Part shown: in pieces, positions 14,110-27,462 of the stretch
How the letters are laid out: every line of letters starts with the position of its first letter
Numbering within the stretch: position 1 is the first letter of the stretch
Source of the DNA: Sceloporus undulatus
Taxonomy: Eukaryota; Chordata; Lepidosauria; Squamata; Phrynosomatidae
Direction: 5' to 3'
DNA length: 64,000 nucleotides
NCBI RefSeq assembly: GCF_019175285.1
Contig: NC_056522.1
Span: 323,711,877-323,775,876, forward strand
Position numbers and translations under genes: made by a program
The notes under the pieces: model-generated
Database searches by the model: none
Seen by the model: only the letters and a program-made list of their open reading frames with translations
Told to the model about the DNA's origin: nothing

Positions 14110-15740
14110 TAAATTATGATATACTTAACCTTATTTTTATTTAAATAGATGGCACAAAACAGCCATACAAGCTGAATGAAGTAGCACCCTTCCTTTTTTC
14201 ATGCCAAATGAACAGGCGTATGAGTATAACTAGAGTAAAATCGAACACTGGTTGTTGTAAGGCGTTTTACCCCCTGCTTATGTCCTTAGACTATGGACAA
14301 CCTGTGACTTAAATGAGATCTCTAACATTTTTAGACACTGATAGGCAGTTAACAGATGGTAGCCAGGCAATGATATGGGGGCTGCATCAACCCTGAGAAA
14401 AACAACTCAAGTGTGTTAATCCCTGGCACCATCTCTTACCCAACAGATGAAGATGAAGACATTATTAACAAAAGAAAATAAAAATGGGCAGGCTTTGACC
14501 ATAACACCCTGATACCAGTAAAATGGATCAATTTCTTCTACAATTTCATTTGTGCCACTTGCAAAACTTCACAAAACAAGACCCAAATTTTCCTTTCAAA
14601 AGGAAGCAAAACTGAAACCATGATTTCATAGCATAATTTACATCTATTTTGCCCATTAAAACATGGTATCAGTTTTGTTCTAATGGAGTTTTGGATATTC
14701 GTCCTCCCCTTTAGGTTGTGATTCAAACACATTTATTCAAAGAAAGAAAAGAAAGGGAAGGAGGGAGCATACAGTCAGCCCTCCTTATCCAAAGACGTTT
14801 TTATCCATGGATTCAAGCATTACACATTGAAAATATTTTCTAAAAATATAAATTCTTAGAAGCCAGCCTTGATGTTGCCATTTTATATAAGGGACACCAT
14901 TTTACTATCCCATTGTATTTAATGTGATTTGGGCATCTACGGAGGATCCTGGAACAAAACCCCAGCATTACCTTTAACATTTCACATAGGAAAACCACAA
15001 CACATGTGGTTAAACAATATCAGAGTGTAAAGACAACAAAGGTTATTAATGAGGAAAAAGACACAAACTAGGAGAGGCTGCAGCAGTTTGCTTTTGCCTG
15101 AGTCTCCTGGGAAGAGCAAGACTCTGCCCCTTATTTTCCACACTTTTTCCCCATTGAATGCAGTTTGCACCAATGGAAGCAAGCACAAGACAAAGGGGAA
15201 AAGTGGGAGGAGAGAGAAATTGGGACATTTTAAAAGCAGCTGAAAAATGTAGAGGATTAATTGGGATTAATAATTTGCCCCTGCCATATTGGAACAGTTT
15301 GAGGGTATGCATTAATGCATTTGGCAGTCTATTCAAGAATGTCAGGTGCTCTCATATGGACATGTTAGAGTGACTTGCAGTTTCTTAACAGCTTACTAGT
15401 GCAAAGCTACTGGCTTCAGAGAAGCCAAGACAATGTTCTTGAAGTGTTTGATGGTTAAATGGAACACTTCCCTGTCCTCCTGCCTTCACTGAAAATGAAA
15501 GGCAGTATAAAGTCCTGTCTTTAAGAACCTACTGCAGAAAAGAACCGTTTCATAAGCAGCCTGCAAATAATCTTTTCTGCTGTGACAGTGCTGACAAAAA
15601 TGTCACATCTGTGTTGAACCACCATATACTCTAAGGGTCATTTGGTGTCCCCATTATTACACCTTTACAGTAAATTGTAAAATGGATAGATTGAAGATAA
15701 TCATTGTTTTTACAGCCAAGTTTTGAACTTTCTGTTGTGT
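14108..15740. other. Intergenic, mariner MITE remnant inside
   Basis: A decayed mariner-type MITE begins at 14772 (CAGTCAGCCCTCCTTATCCA) after TA and fades by about 14970 without a clear right end. No gene is recognised in the rest. Confidence 0.5.
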
Positions 15741-17480
15741 TGCTTGTTGTTGTTGTATGTCTTCAAGTTGCTTTATACTTATAATAAATAATAAATAAAA
15801 TAATAAAATTTTTATTTATATCCCGCCCTTCCTGCGATCAGGGCGGCTTACAACAGAGTTAAAACAACAATCCATACAATACAAGAAGATTAAAATACAG
15901 ATACATCAGACCATTCAATAGAAATAACAGACAAAAAAGCCCCATAGCCCAACCTCTTGGCCACGGAAGAGGAGGGAGGCCCCCAGGATTTTATTCGGGG
16001 AATGCCTGTTGAAACAGGAAGGTTTTCAGGTCCTTCCTGAATTGGGCCAGGGTGGTAGTCGAGCGGAGCTCAGTGGGCAGCGTGTTCCAAAGGGCTGGGG
16101 CAGCAGTGGAAAATGTCCTCCGTGTGGTGGAGGATAATCTAGCCCCAGGTACCTTCAGTAAATGCTGTCCAGATGTTCTGAGGGTGCGAGGCGGAATGTA
16201 CGGGGAGAGACGGTCCTTCAGGAATCCTGGGCCCAAGCCATTTAGGGCTTTATAGGTAATTACCAACGTCTTATATTGAGCCCGGAAGCGAATGGGCAGC
16301 CAATGGAGATCTTTAAGCACAGGTGTTATATGGCTGGCCCTGGAAACGCCAGTGACCAGCCTGGCTGCCATGTTTTGCACCATTTGAAGCTTCCGGGTTT
16401 GGTATAAGGGTTGCCCCATGTAGAGTACATTGCAGAAATCCAGTCTCGAGGTTACCAGAGCATGTACAACAGTTTCTAGGTCCCTCTGGGCCAGGTATGG
16501 ACGCAGCTGGCGGATAAGCCGAAGCTGATGACAAGTGCTCTTGACCGTCGCATTCACCTGAGCAGTCAGGTGGAGCGACGAGTCAAGAAGCACCCCCAGA
16601 CTGCGTATGGAGTCCTTCACAGGGAGCGTGACCCCATTCAGGACAGGTGGAACCACCGCCATTCCTGGACCAGGGGAACCTATCACTAGTACCTCCGTTT
16701 TCTCTGGATTCAGCTTGAGTCGATTTTCCCTCATCCAGCCCATTACTGACTCTAGACAGGCCTCGAGGGGAGAGACGCCATCCTTGGTCACTGCATCAGT
16801 CGGAGACATAGAGAAAATTATTTGGGTGTCATCAGCGTACTGATAACCCCGCGCCCCATGTCTCCGGATGATCTCTCCCAGCGGTTTCATGTAAATGTTA
16901 AATAGCATGGGAGACAGAATGGCTCCTTGAGGGACCCCGGTTTTAAGGGGCCTCTCATCAGAGCACACTTCTCCCAGCTGCACCATCTGGGACCTCCCAG
17001 AGAGGTAGGACCGGAACCACTGGAGCGCAGTGCCCCCCGATTCCCACCTCTGCCAGGCGTCCCAGAAGGATACCATGGTCTATGGTATCGAAAGCCGCTG
17101 AGATGTCCAAGAGCACCAACAGGGACACGCTTCCCCTGTCGATGCCCAGACGGAGATCATTGACCAAGGCGACCATGGCCGTCTCAACCCCGTGACCCGC
17201 CCGGAAGCCAGTTTGAAATGGGTCTAGATAATCGGTTTCATCCAAGACCGTCTGAAGCTGGGTCGCAACCGCCCTCTCGATTACTTATGGTAACCTATCA
17301 CAGAGTTTCTTAGCAAGATTTGTTCAGAGAGGGTTTGCCTTTGCCTTCCTCTGAAGCTGAGAGAGTGTCACTTGCCCAAGGTCACCCAGTGGGTTTTTGT
17401 GGCCAAGTGGGAATTAGATCGCTGATCGCCAGAGTCCTAGTCCAACACTCAAACCACTAAACCATGCTGGTTCTCTCTGG
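15741..17480 (-). mobile_element. tRNA-derived SINE, split by an L2 LINE
   Basis: The tail of a minus-strand SINE (TTGTTGTTGTATGTCTTCAA) lies at about 15748-15782. Its body resumes at 17282 (GGTAACCTATCACAGAG) and ends with the tRNA-like head near 17475. The join coincides with a TACTTAT duplication, so the L2 at 15783-17281 was inserted into this SINE. Confidence 0.8.
15783..17281 (-). mobile_element. L2-type LINE, 5'-truncated, reverse transcriptase region
   Basis: The minus strand encodes the L2 (Jockey-group) reverse transcriptase. A first piece (17245-16958) has FQTGFRAGHGVETAMVALV and DISAAFDTIDHG. A second piece of 361 codons (17076-15991) carries LKTGVPQGAILSPMLFNIY, the catalytic YADDTQ and the L2 C-terminal domain (LVTSRLDFCN, HITPVLKDLHWLP, TYKALNGLGPG, FLFQQAFPE). 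The two pieces are in different frames; the shift lies near a C run at about 17035. The endonuclease part is missing. The 3' end is an AATAATAAAT-type tail at 15783-15815. A TACTTAT target duplication (15776-15782, 17282-17288) marks a normal LINE insertion. The long intact frame suggests a fairly young copy. Confidence 0.9.
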
Positions 17481-17947
17481 AATTTCTTTGCCGGTCCCTT
17501 AATAGGACAAAACAACTATTTTGAAGGGAACAGTGTGCAGGGTATTGTAATTGGATATTTCTTGCTTTAAATGACATTGCACTGCTTATACACAATTGTA
17601 CATTTAATTTTCTTCTACTTTATATTGGTCTATTTTTATTGTTATATCTTTCCCCATTATGGAGTGTTTTACTTAGGATATTAAAGTAATATATCCAGTA
17701 TATTATTTTGCTCTTGCTGCAGTCTGGGTATTTGTAAATCACAACCTATTTGTTTTTTTATTCATATGAGGGCAGAGCCAGAAGCATAAAAATGTTATAC
17801 AGCAGCTTCATTTTATATGTTACATGTTTCTGTATGCTCCCTGAGCTCCTTAGCATAAGGAAATTTTGTGTTATGCAATGGAAATAATTCTTACTAAATC
17901 TTTGTCCAACTCACAAGAGGGAGGTTGTGGTGATGATTTGCCCACAA

Positions 17948-18125
17948 TGCACTAGAACTATAGAGTTGGCATGGATCTCAAAATACATCTATTCCAACCC
18001 TGGAATACACAACTAGCCATCCAACCTCTTTTTAAAGACATCTGAATAAGCAGCGTCCCAAACTCTGAGGCAGTCTGTTCAAGTGTCAAGCAGCTCTTAC
18101 TGTCAAGGACTCCTTAATTTTTGTT
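17948..18125 (-). mobile_element. Old CR1 LINE 3' fragment
   Basis: The sequence follows the CR1 3' region in reverse: ACTATAGAGTTGGCATGGAT, CCATCCAACCTCTTTTTAAA, then CTCTTACTGTCAAGGA. It is strongly diverged from the younger copies at 53928 and 56177. Confidence 0.6.
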
Positions 18126-18453
18126 GGATTTTTTCCCCCTGCATTTTGAATCTATTGGGGTGGGAATGAGGCAACACAATGGACGGTAAAGCAGGTGGTA
18201 GAATAGAAGGTAACACTTCACAAAGCAGGCTGGTAACAGGCATTTCTAACATTCCCTTTGTGATAAAAACAATCCACTCAGATAGAAAGCTAGAATATCA
18301 GTGTACAAAAACGAAGTGTAGAGCCTTGCTTTCTGATTTATGAGTGTGAGTGGTGTGTGTGTGTGTGACAAATAAAAGGCAGCTATAACTTTGTGAACTA
18401 CCTTGGGTCTCTTTTTGGAGAAAGGTGACATAAAAATGAACTAAAGAAATATA

Positions 18454-18629
18454 CAGTCGCCCCTCCTAACTTGCATATTTGAGACCTTGATATCCGTGGA
18501 GGCTCTATTTCCAGTGGTGTGCGCCCAGGGAAGCGCCCCATTCAGGTCTATAAGGCTTGAATATGCACAGGCCTCCATGTGTGTGTGTGTGTCCAGAACA
18601 GACCCTTCATGAAATCAGATGGCTGACCG
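18454..18629. mobile_element. Mariner-type MITE
   Basis: The ends CAGTCGCCCCTCCTAACTTG and the complement CGGTCAGCCATCTGATTTCA are flanked by TA. A short (GT)n tract lies inside (18577-18592). Confidence 0.65.
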
Positions 18630-19359
18630 TATATGTAAAATAACTTGAAATTACACCACCATCTCTTCTACTTCAGGCTTCTTTCACATTATCCTAAATA
18701 TGTCATTGCTAAAAGAAAAAGGGTAGCGATAATAACAACCACAACAACACATTTTATTTCTTTCCTGCTTCTCCTCAAGGCTCAAGGGAGGGTACAATGT
18801 TAAAATACAAAATACAAATAAAAAAGAAAAGAAAAAGAAAAGAAAAGAAAAAAAGGCAAGAGAGCAGGGAAGAGAGGGTTTTTTCTTTGTTTTTTTAAAA
18901 AATGCAGGCCCCTTACTGGCCCGATTATAAAGGCTGAAAATTATTGAGCCTAAAGGCTATGGAATAAATATGTTCTATAAGTTTTTGGTGAAGCAGGGAC
19001 AATGATGATCTCAATTCAGGAAACGCTGGGGGTGGTTTGGACCGTCAGCATCCCCCATATGATTGACTGAGGAGGGATGGAGGTGATGATGGAATGAAAG
19101 CTGAAGCACCTCTCCATGGGGCCTCCCTGTGCAGCCACCAGCTGTGATTTGAGGGATCTTGCTGAGCCTCTAATCAGACAGCCAAGGATGTGAATGATAT
19201 AAAGCCCCTCAAGAATTTTCTGTTATAATGAAATGACTGCTTCTCTGGGAAGTCAGGAACGAACTGCAGTTGTCTCTTCTGTTTGATTCTTAAACCACCT
19301 ACGTAACTTCTGTTTTTCCAGCTACAAGGAAGAGTGGGGGAGAGTGTGAAATAAACTGT

Positions 19360-19397
<38 letters not shown>

Positions 19398-21239
19398 ACT
19401 GCTGCAAATGTCAATGTTGCGTTGAGAAAGAAGCAGATAATGGCCACTTTGGAATCTACTACATGTGCTACTTCTGTCCAGGAGGAATTTCAAAATGTCC
19501 TCCCTTTTGAGCATGACTAAGAAGCATGAATTTATATTTCTATATTAGTGTTCTGAGCTTTTATTTGACAATGTTCTACATTTTACTTGAATGTCCTCCA
19601 TTTTGCGGTGCCTTGTTCTCCTTTGTGGTTTGGACATGTGGTCACCCTGACTGCTGGTGGATGACAGAAAGCATTTCATGTTCATCTAGAACATGGCTCC
19701 ATAGCCTGAAAAACCCACATGGATGCCAGCCATGAAAGCCTTTGACTTCACATTTCATGTGGGATTGTGTGGAATCATGCTAAGCATTGGTGTAACGCGG
19801 GTCCAAACGAGAGCTTATGAGGCTGCCATGTGCATCTCTCTTCATGGCTGCTCCGTTCACATATTCACAGTAAGTGCAGAGTCTATTTTTTAGATGCAAG
19901 AGAATGTGAAGGTGAAAGTAGCTGAACCTTTGCCAGACGTACCTCCCTGTTTGGTTGCTTGAACATTTTTTTCCCAATCCAACTCTGATATAACAATTGC
20001 ACTAAGTTGTGATGAACAGTGTTTGAAGGAATGGAGTTCAGCATGATAAGGAAGGGCAACTGGGAACAGGAGGATTTTGAGTCCCCTACCTCAGTATTCC
20101 TGATTTGCTGAAAAATAAATTCCTTCCCTTGCTTTGTATACACATGGGGCAGACACATGTATAAAATATTAAGACTGCCTCCATCTTGCTTGACCTCCAG
20201 TTGTTCATTAATAAGGTAATAGCTTCCTTTCATTCTTTCTAAACTAGCTTTACTAATTTTTTTGGTATTGTACTATAATTTGTCTTTGTGTTTGAAGGAA
20301 GCAGCTAAAAGCTTACCAACAGCTAAAAGCTTACTGAAGTGTATGTGTGTGTGTGTGTGTGTTTTCAATTTGCAAATTTGGTTTTCCTTTCACTTGGGCC
20401 ATCACTGCAGCACTTCTAATATGGATTTATATTTCAGAAGGAATACTAGTCTACAGCCCAAGACCTACCATATGTACAATTAAAGTATGCTGTGTTCAGC
20501 GCCTGGAGCTTTTTCCTCAGGAAAAGACATGTAAAGAATAGAAATCTTAACACAGCTTATGTTGAGTATGCAAGATTTATACTAGCCTTAAGCAATGAAG
20601 GCTGCAATTCTTTTCACTTTTCTTTAGGAGTAAGCTCTATAAATGCACTGGGCCTTATTTTTACGTAAATATATATTAGGCTGTATATTAGATTGCAGTA
20701 TCTTATCTAAAACAGCTAAATTTTGGGTTTGATAAATTCTAGTTATCACCTTGATAGCAAAGGAAGTTCCTGATATAGAATCTTAGGGATTTAGAATTGT
20801 GTGATTTGCAGTTTAGGAAGGAGAGGAATTCTCACCCAGAGAGCAATAGTGCCTCACCAAACTACAAACACTAGGATTCCTTCAGATGTTGCCAGCATTT
20901 CTTTGAAATGTGGGGAGATTACACCTCATAAGGAGGCCTGTGAGAGGAAGGTAACTTGCAGTGATCTTTTTACCTCTATATACCAGTACTAACAGCAGAG
21001 AGAGCTCCAATTTTCAGCAAATAAGATATTTTATTAAGAAACGTGCAAAGGTGCACACAAACAGCAAAAACTGAAGCAACCTTAAGAATCATATTAGGGT
21101 ACTAGGGTACTAGAAAGAAAGTTATGAAAGATTGGATAGACAGACACCTGGGGTTAAAAAGGGTGATAGTTACCAATCCTGAAGAGAAGTCAGTGGAAAA
21201 CACAGTGATGTGTCCAGTGTGCTTTAGAGTGGCTCAGAC
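18630..21239. other. Intergenic, repeat fragments and microsatellites
   Basis: A LINE 3'-UTR-like fragment (CACATTTTATTTCTTTCCTG at about 18748 onward) with an A-rich GAAAA tract spans about 18730-18870. A (GT)n microsatellite lies at 19358-19395 and a (TG)n at about 20342-20361. A palindromic-MITE interior fragment lies at about 20780-20905 (TTTGCAGTTTAGGAAGGAGA). No exon was recognised. Confidence 0.5.
19358..19395. repeat. (GT)n microsatellite
   Basis: About 19 perfect GT repeats. Confidence 0.96.
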
Positions 21240-21242
21240 TAA

Positions 21243-21490
21243 GGACCTTATCGCACACACATTCTGGGGACTGATGGAGGACGCTCGTGTGCGCGTGGTT
21301 TACCTTCCGTCAGCAAAAAATCACGCCCGTCAGGACTGGACACGAACGGGTGCGCGCCGGGGGATGGAACGGGGCCTCTTGGAGGACATCCTCGTGTGCG
21401 ATAAACTCCGTTTTCTGCCAGACGCGTGCACACATGAGCCTCCTCCTCCAGTCCCCAGAACATTTAAAATTGTGAGTGCGATAAGGTCTC
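21243..21490. mobile_element. Harbinger-type MITE, CpG-rich
   Basis: The inverted ends GGACCTTATCGCACACACA and complement GAGACCTTATCGCACTCAC lie between two TAA copies (21240-21242, 21491-21493). The body is CpG-rich and has an internal near-palindrome (GTGTGCGATAAACTCCG). It has no coding capacity of its own; a 124-codon frame across it is accidental. Confidence 0.72.
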
Positions 21491-24400
21491 TAATCTGAGG
21501 GTTACACGGAGAGATCCCAGTCTGCAAATGGAGCCCTGGTTTGTGAATAATGTGACTAGGGCTGCTTGTGGGTGGGGAAATACCTATACCCAATTTCAAA
21601 CTCTTGAGGGAAGTTTTGGTTGATCAAAGGCTTTTATGGCTGTTCCAGGGGACTAACAAAAGGGTCCAGAATGGTTGATGACTTTAACACCAGAGTATCA
21701 ATACCTTTGTAAGATATGACAACCCTTGATGATCAGGCAGAAAGGGGGATGAAGGAATATCAGAAGGTGAGGTAAAGGGTATGGACACTGATCGCTTTAA
21801 CCATTGCCTCATTTCAAGAGGAAATGCAAAGAGCATGGGGGGATGTGCAAGGTGCTCAGCAAATCCATTTCCTTGTCTTAGTTTTATCTAGGTCTCAAAC
21901 ATATCCTCTGGTCTCCTACATGTGACTCCTACACATGTCTATTTACTGCAGACCATTGTGACCTCAAAACATGCTAAACTCTAGGTATTAATTATGAAAC
22001 TGCATATCCACCGGGAGGGGTGGTATGGGCTCCCAGGTCAGACAGACTTTTGTTGAAGAGCCAGACTAAATGTGTCACACAGCTACTGGGCAGCAGAAGT
22101 CGTGGGTTGTAACAGTGATGGAGGATCTCTCAGAGCCCTGTCCAGTGGCACTTTAGCTAACTTTAAAGGAGGTAGTACTGTGCAGTAGAAGGCAATGGTA
22201 AACAACTCTTGAATGCCTTGAAAACCCTATAATGAGACAATCCATCCTCTCTGTAACACTGATATTAAATTACAGTATAGTAAACAAAGAGTCCTTACCT
22301 GATCTGGGGACTGCAATCAGCCAGCAGCATTTAGTTCTCCTGGCTCAGTCAAGTGTCTAGTCCTTGAGTGCTGTAATCTGTCAGTTTATATAGCTTTCAC
22401 TGCATTTGTTCACTCTTATTCAATAAGGAACAAAGTTAATGCTCCTAAAAATGCCAGTTGTGAGAAGCTCACTCTAGCTTCACACTACCCTTCCTTGTAC
22501 AAGATTTGGAAATTACTCAGTTCCCTATCCTTTTACTGGGAAAGTTAATATCAGCTTTCTGCTGTCCTCTTTATATAAGTGAGCTATGATGGATTTTATG
22601 TCATCATGCTCTCCTTACTACTTGTTTATCAGAGATCATATCAGATACCACCTTAATTTTTGCTTTGGGGTAGCTGGCTCTGAGTTTAGAAACTCCAAGA
22701 CTGATCTTTTAAGATTCATATTTTCCAGTCTGTTACACAGTTAGCTTTCTAACCTTTGATTTTTAACATGTAGGCTCTGAAATTTCAATTACTTCATTCT
22801 AGTTTTAGTATTCTGTTTGGTAGATACCTTTGGAGTAGGGTATCCATGTGTCCTATTCTACTGAAGATTATCTGAAGAGCAATGGAGAACAGTCCTCTGA
22901 TTTAAAGCTTCCTCTGTTCAGTCCAAGTCTGATTTAAAGATAAATACCAGAAGAAGCAAGAGCAGAGGTCCTGAAGTTGCCCATCAACAGTTAGCAGCTG
23001 AATAGCAGAATGAACAAGTATACAGCCACTTGGTCAAACTTTCCCTCATTCTGGTGAGATATTATTTTATTTGCAAATATATTACAGTAATTATTTCTAA
23101 ATGTGCATCTATCCATATAAGTTGGCATATATAAAATGTAAGTAACTACTTTTTTGTATTGCTTTTTCTTTTGTTTGAGAAGAGTACAACACATTATTCC
23201 TCCTCCTCCTCCTCCTCCTGGCTGGTATTTTGTATTGCCATTACAGATTCATAACCTAGAGTTATGCATCTGTAATTTCTCCACATTCAGTAAAACTACA
23301 TAGTTATAATCAAGGCACTATCACCACAATCGTAAATGCCTCCCCAATCCACCCAACAACTAGTACTGTAGCTGCATTGAATAAAGGAAGTCCATTCAGT
23401 TGGCAGTAAGGATGCAAGGAAGATGGTGTTTCCAGCCCCACTCCCACCAGCAGTATTCATGATCCTTATGTAGGCCCTAGTTTAGGGGTTATGTAGGGAC
23501 CGTGAAAGCCCCCCCCCTCTCTATTTACTGGGCAGCAGCTACTCCAGTCAATGGGCATTTGTTCCTTTGTCAATCTGATGTTTCCACTCTCCTCATGTGA
23601 GTGATCTCCAGCGCAAGAGGGAATTGCAGCAGGAGCCTTGCTTCTTCATGTTGCACTGGATATCCCTCACAGGCAGGGTAGAAATGACAGTCATTTTGTT
23701 CCAGAGCAACAGATGAACAGGCCCTTGTTGGTCACAGTGGCTGCCTCCCGGTAAGAGAGGATGGGGGCTGTGGAGACCCCACTCCACTGAATCTGTCTCT
23801 GATGCCAGTACAATGGGTCTTTTAAAATCCCACAGCCTGGCACCAATTAATATGTGATAGCTATCTACCCACTAATTGAAGCATCTTTATTATTAAAGAT
23901 GCTTATTTCTTTTGGTAGCATTTTAAAATACTTGGTAGTGTGTTTGATGTTATCTGTAAAGCACCTCAGGCAATTCCTTGTTGAACACCAATAAAAGAAC
24001 TTTATTTACATTCAGGACTTATAACTACCTTTCCTAGTGGATGGTACTCAAGCTTATGTCACAGTGTACAAATTACTTTAGTTTTTATAAATGTACTACT
24101 TTCTCTCTCTTGACTTTATGCATGTCTCTTTCCTGACTTGGTTCACACAGAACCTATCTCCAGCCTCCTTAGCTGTTAACTCCTCAGGATATTTGTTACA
24201 CTAACAATAAACACAGCTTAGCTTCCTCAGCTTAGCTCCCTTTTTATAAATCCGCTCCTCAGGCAGTTTCAAATATTTCAATGCTTTCCTAGCCGTAAAT
24301 TCCACAGGATACTATTACACACACTAATAATGGACTTCTCCTGTCCTTTCTAAAGTTCTTCTTCTGGTCTGGGAGTCTGAATCCCATCCAGATTGAACTC

Positions 24401-25070
24401 CTTAAACCTATCTGCCCCTCCTGGCAGTTCTGAAACAACCTCCTGCCTCAGCAGGCATTGACACCCCCCCCCCCCCCATATTACTGGCTCCTGGTCCTTT
24501 TATAATTGTGGGATTCACTACGTAGCACTGTTACTACAAGGCTTATGCATATGTATCTCCCATTTAGGGTTCTGGTCTTTACTGTTAACATCATGCCTTT
24601 TCCCGTGTCCAGGATTCAAGAGGGGTTACAAAAATTAAAGCATAACCATTACATAGAAAAACAACATATATAAACAATGCAGAACATTATGAAAGGCCCT
24701 TTCTCCTTAAGCATTTGGCCTTCAAAGACCTGCTAAAATGAAAGGTCTTCACATGACTACAGAAGTTTCACCTACCAGGCAGCACATAGAGCCAGTAGAC
24801 CTTGGAAGAACCCTAGGGATCCATATATATATATCCACATACACATTAATATACAAGTTCCCTTAAGCAATGACAGATAAAGATTTATTCAGCTTTTGTA
24901 AGTTAAATGCTGTTTAACTTACAAAACTGTTTAACTTCTTTCTGGAATGCAGAAAGAAGCAGCAAACAGAATAAATGTGCAGACATACCTCTGTTAACAA
25001 ATCCTCTAGCAAATTTGGTGAGCATCTTGAAAGCCCTTCTTCCCATAAAAACTTTCCCACTCTGAGTAAG
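21491..25070. other. Intergenic, no gene seen
   Basis: A decayed SINE-like piece (GAAGGCAATGGTAAACAACT) lies at about 22185-22245. A (TCC)n tract is at about 23201-23219 and a C run at about 24464-24477. The remainder looks unique and noncoding; I see no exon with splice signals and family resemblance. Confidence 0.4.
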
Positions 25071-25071
25071 T

Positions 25072-25290
25072 TTGTTGTTGTGTTCCTTCAAGTCTTTTCC
25101 AACTTATGGTGAGCCTAAGGCAAACCTATCATGGAGTTTTCTTGGCAAGTTTCTTCAGAGTGTCATTGCCATCCTCTGAGGCTATGACTTAACCAAGGTC
25201 ACCCAGTGGGTTTATATGGTCAAGCCGGGATATGAACCCTGGTCTCCAGAGTCCTAGTCCAATGCTCAAACCACTGCGCCACACTAGGGA
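25072..25290 (-). mobile_element. tRNA-derived SINE, minus strand
   Basis: In reverse orientation this carries the complete module set: tail GTTGTTGTGTTCCTTCAAGT, body CCTATCATGGAGTTTTCTTG and CACCCAGTGGGTTT, B-box complement GATATGAACCC and A-box complement AACCACTGCGCCACAC. Confidence 0.82.
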
Positions 25291-26880
25291 GGATTTCTCC
25301 ATGACCCACGTGTGACTAAGACATGGTTTGTAGGGATATGAGAGGTGGCTTTCTTTGTGGCAGTGCCCAGTTTGAGTACATCTTGTCCCAGAGATCAGTT
25401 AGGTCTTATCTTATTGTTGTTTGTTTATTCTGATCCTTGGTGTGCTTTCACATTATGCTTCTATTGTACAGGCTTTATTCACAGAATTGTAGAGAAGATC
25501 CAGAGGATATGTAAACAGTTTTTAAAACTCATGACAACCTCATATATTTAAACGACATTTAGGCTGGTTTTATAGTCAAGGATGTAAGATTGTAATCCTA
25601 TACAAACACATCTGTGGATGTCCCATTATACTCAGTGGACATAGTTCCAAATAAACATCCATAGTATTGTGCTTCAAGGAAAATGAGTGTGTGTTACAGT
25701 CTCTATCTCCTGCCATTTTGATGGTAGCTGTGAATACTGGCTTCAGATTTTGGGAAAGCCTTAGACAAGATTTTCTGAGCAAGTCCCCTTCTCAAGTGGA
25801 GCTGCCTCTTCCTTGCTGTGGTCATTGTTGTGTGTTCAGTAGTCTTTGTCCTTTGGGTCCAAGCTGTCCTGAACATGACAGGAGAGCTTAGATAAATTCC
25901 ACTTTTTTGGGCTACAACTCACAGAATCCGCCAGCCAGCACTGCCAGAGATCACCTTTGATAGGGGATTCTGGAAGTTGTAGACTAAACAGGGAATTTTT
26001 CTACGTTCTAGCAAGGGAACAAGCAGATGCTGCTGTTGTTGCTTCTTGCTTCTGCTCTGCTCCTTGTGGGTCTCAAGAGGTACTCCTGACCACATAAGGC
26101 TTTCTCTTACCATCTGGACCCTGTTAGCTATGTTGGGCATGCAGTGCTTAGGGCTTATCTGTCTCAAAATGTAAATTGTGGGCTACAAGTGTCACTCCTC
26201 CATCACAATAGCACACAGCAGTCTCACAAAGCAGAAAAACATACATAGTGATAACTTTCTTAAGATAAAGGGAACTTTGGCCTTTCCAGATACTTAACAG
26301 AGGATGTGTTAAAGTCCACCAGCCAAAAGATAGATACCATGGAAACAAAGACTTGCAGAAACTGCTGGCCCTCTGTATTTGAGATAGATATCTAGGGTTG
26401 AGCTGTTCCACCTGGACTTCAGCAGCAGTCAAAGTACATATCTAAAGGATTATCCCTTAGATGAACGTGGACTTATCCACTGTCAGCTTGAACAAGAAAG
26501 GTAAGTACTCCCATCATTCTGCTGCCTTTCTTTCTTCTTTCTTTCAGTGGCCTAATTCAAAGCTTTCTCTTAGACTGAATGAAGAATTTGTTTTAAAATG
26601 TTATATACAGTAAACAAGTCAATAAATCATTAAAGTGGGGGGTGACGACTTGTGATTACTTCTTTCAGGTATTTTATACATTCCTTGGGTTATAACCTTG
26701 TTCAGATTTATCTCATAGGCTGCAACATTTAACTAGTGACTATAAGCCTAATTTCAAAATGTAAGTGACATACTGGTTTTAAGATGGTAATGTTTTAAAG
26801 CTTATGGAATCTATAAAGTTTTCTGAGTTTGTTTCTTGGAGGTTCTGTGTTTAATAAGCAACAGAACATGAATCAGGACA
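25291..26880. other. Intergenic upstream of the fibrinogen-like gene
   Basis: A MITE-like fragment with opposed motifs GGGCTACAACTCACAGAATC and TCTGGAAGTTGTAGACTA lies at about 25908-25986. No coding exon was recognised. Confidence 0.45.
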
Positions 26881-26892
26881 GGCACTTGTCTG

Positions 26893-26902
26893 TATATAAA
26901 AG
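26893..26902 (+). promoter_or_regulatory. Candidate TATA box of the fibrinogen-like gene
   Basis: TATATAAAAG lies about 570 bp upstream of the start codon. A short noncoding first exon could run from about 26925 to a GAG|GTACAG donor at 26953/26954 and join an acceptor TCTCTCTTAG at 27418 upstream of the ATG. This is inferred only from signals; no transcript data were available. Confidence 0.4.
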
Positions 26903-27462
26903 ACTGGCATCTAATCCTTGAAAGCCTGTCACTTATCTGGATGTTCTGCAGAGGTACAGCATTAACTGCTATCTCTACAGGCAGCTGACTTGGAACTGGG
27001 GTTTATGAATGCTTAAGTTCTTCGTTCCTGCACTATGATTTAATTTCATATGTGGTTTAGGGAATACAACACATCACTTCTAATAAAGAAGAGATGCACT
27101 TTTAGAACTGAAACTCTGACTTGACATGATTTTCTAACAGTTCTTATCATCCACACTGTTCTGCTATATCACATTGATCGGTATCACAATAACACGATGA
27201 AGCATCTTTTTTTGTGGCAGGACAGTTCTACATGTCAAAGAAGTGGTATGTCGCAAATGCAATGTGGCATGCTAAGGAAAAAAACTGATTTGCGAAAGAG
27301 AAAAGGAAAGCCATTTCTGGCAGATCTTGATTTTTGAGATGAAGTGTTTCAATTTCTTGTCAGAAAGTACTGTCTGTGGGCAATCAATGTTTTAATGATA
27401 AATGTCAATCTCTCTTAGATTTCTAGCATCCACCTGAGTGACAGATTTATTTAAGAGTCAGA

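Noticed and set aside
21124-21498. 124-codon open frame on the plus strand
   Set aside because: Mostly inside a CpG-rich Harbinger-type MITE, whose low stop density explains the open frame.
25072-25290. tRNA gene
   Set aside because: Box A and B motifs are present in several such copies, but no cloverleaf forms and each is followed by the same SINE body.
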